The notes under the pieces were generated by a model, which was not told the DNA's origin, did no database searches, and was given only the letters and a program-made list of their open reading frames with translations. DNA of 6,170 nt from Brevundimonas sp. GTDB taxonomy: Bacteria; Pseudomonadota; Alphaproteobacteria; Caulobacterales; Caulobacteraceae. Positions 6,063-6,170 of this stretch are shown in pieces. Both the position numbers and the translations under genes were made by a program. Numbering within the stretch: the first letter of the stretch is position 1; each line of letters opens with the position of its first letter. The stretch is taken from contig QFQU01000031.1 of NCBI GenBank assembly GCA_003248965.1, forward strand, positions 1-6,170, in the 5' to 3' direction.

Positions 6063-6170
6063 CGGTCCACAGTGAATGACCGATCCTGGCGGATACCGTT
6101 GAAAAAGTCGCCTGACTGAGATCGGCTTGAAGAGCGGCATGGTCAGGCTGTGGCGGGGTTCGTGACGCTT

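Larger units (their letters stand above)
5770..6170. other. upstream region of bphO and right flank, no gene supported
   Basis: About 400 bases hold no recognisable protein on either strand. The longest minus-strand frame opposite the bphO leader (6140 to 5976, 54 codons) is rich in R and P and unlike any family I know. The AT-rich run at 5770-5778 directly precedes the bphO ATG and may belong to its promoter, but no well-spaced -35/-10 pair is clear. A 6-bp hairpin with loop TCCG (5927-5932 with 5937-5942) is present. The 18-bp repeat copy lies at 6045-6062. The GTTGAAAAAGTC motif near 6100 resembles mobile-element edges in proteobacteria, a weak impression only. Confidence 0.5.

Noticed and set aside
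6045..6090. Second repeat copy as the 3' end of another tRNA
   Set aside because: No TTCRA T-loop or T-stem follows the acceptor-like bases, so it is only a copy of the tRNA end and flank.
5976..6140. A 54-codon minus-strand frame at the right edge
   Set aside because: It has no ribosome-binding site or known motif. It runs through the 18-bp repeat, and its composition looks non-coding.
1..6170. CRISPR array, toxin-antitoxin or phage-defence genes
   Set aside because: No regularly spaced repeats and no proteins of those families were seen on either strand.

Overview
The window is GC-rich DNA with strong third-position GC bias. It carries a TonB-dependent receptor tail, an exported M20 amidohydrolase, an IS3-family relic and a bacteriophytochrome operon. 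Together these suggest an alphaproteobacterium, plausibly Caulobacterales (Brevundimonas/Caulobacter-like). That assignment is an inference from gene content and style, not from a marker gene.

Layout from left to right. (1) Positions 1-74 are the right end of an IS3-type element whose body lies outside the window. It abuts the last 25 codons of a TonB-dependent receptor gene (to 151), followed by a strong hairpin. (2) A complete plus-strand gene (357-1817) encodes an exported M20-family amidohydrolase of the AbgB/aminobenzoyl-glutamate hydrolase type. (3) Positions 1818-2645 are a scarred, gene-poor stretch. It holds the 3' half of a tRNA-Lys(CTT) gene on the minus strand, cut at its anticodon loop, joined directly to the C-terminal 115 codons of an IS3-family transposase and that element's right end. 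(4) A minus-strand two-gene operon, bphO then bphP (5769 down to 2646), encodes a heme oxygenase and a biliverdin-binding phytochrome hybrid kinase (PAS-GAF-PHY-HWE kinase-receiver). It ends at a rho-independent terminator at 2614-2637. (5) Positions 5770-6170 hold no convincing gene. They contain the bphO upstream region and an 18-bp exact repeat of the sequence at the tRNA-Lys 3' end.

How the genes work together: BphO would open heme to biliverdin, which BphP binds through an N-terminal cysteine and the GAF pocket. Red/far-red light would then control autophosphorylation of the HWE kinase and phosphotransfer, probably involving the fused receiver. The M20 hydrolase is functionally unrelated and probably acts outside the cytoplasm.

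The most notable structural point is that the photoreceptor operon lies between a broken tRNA gene with IS debris and a distant copy of that tRNA's 3' flank. This is what an old integrated or rearranged island could look like. No wholly new system is evident.
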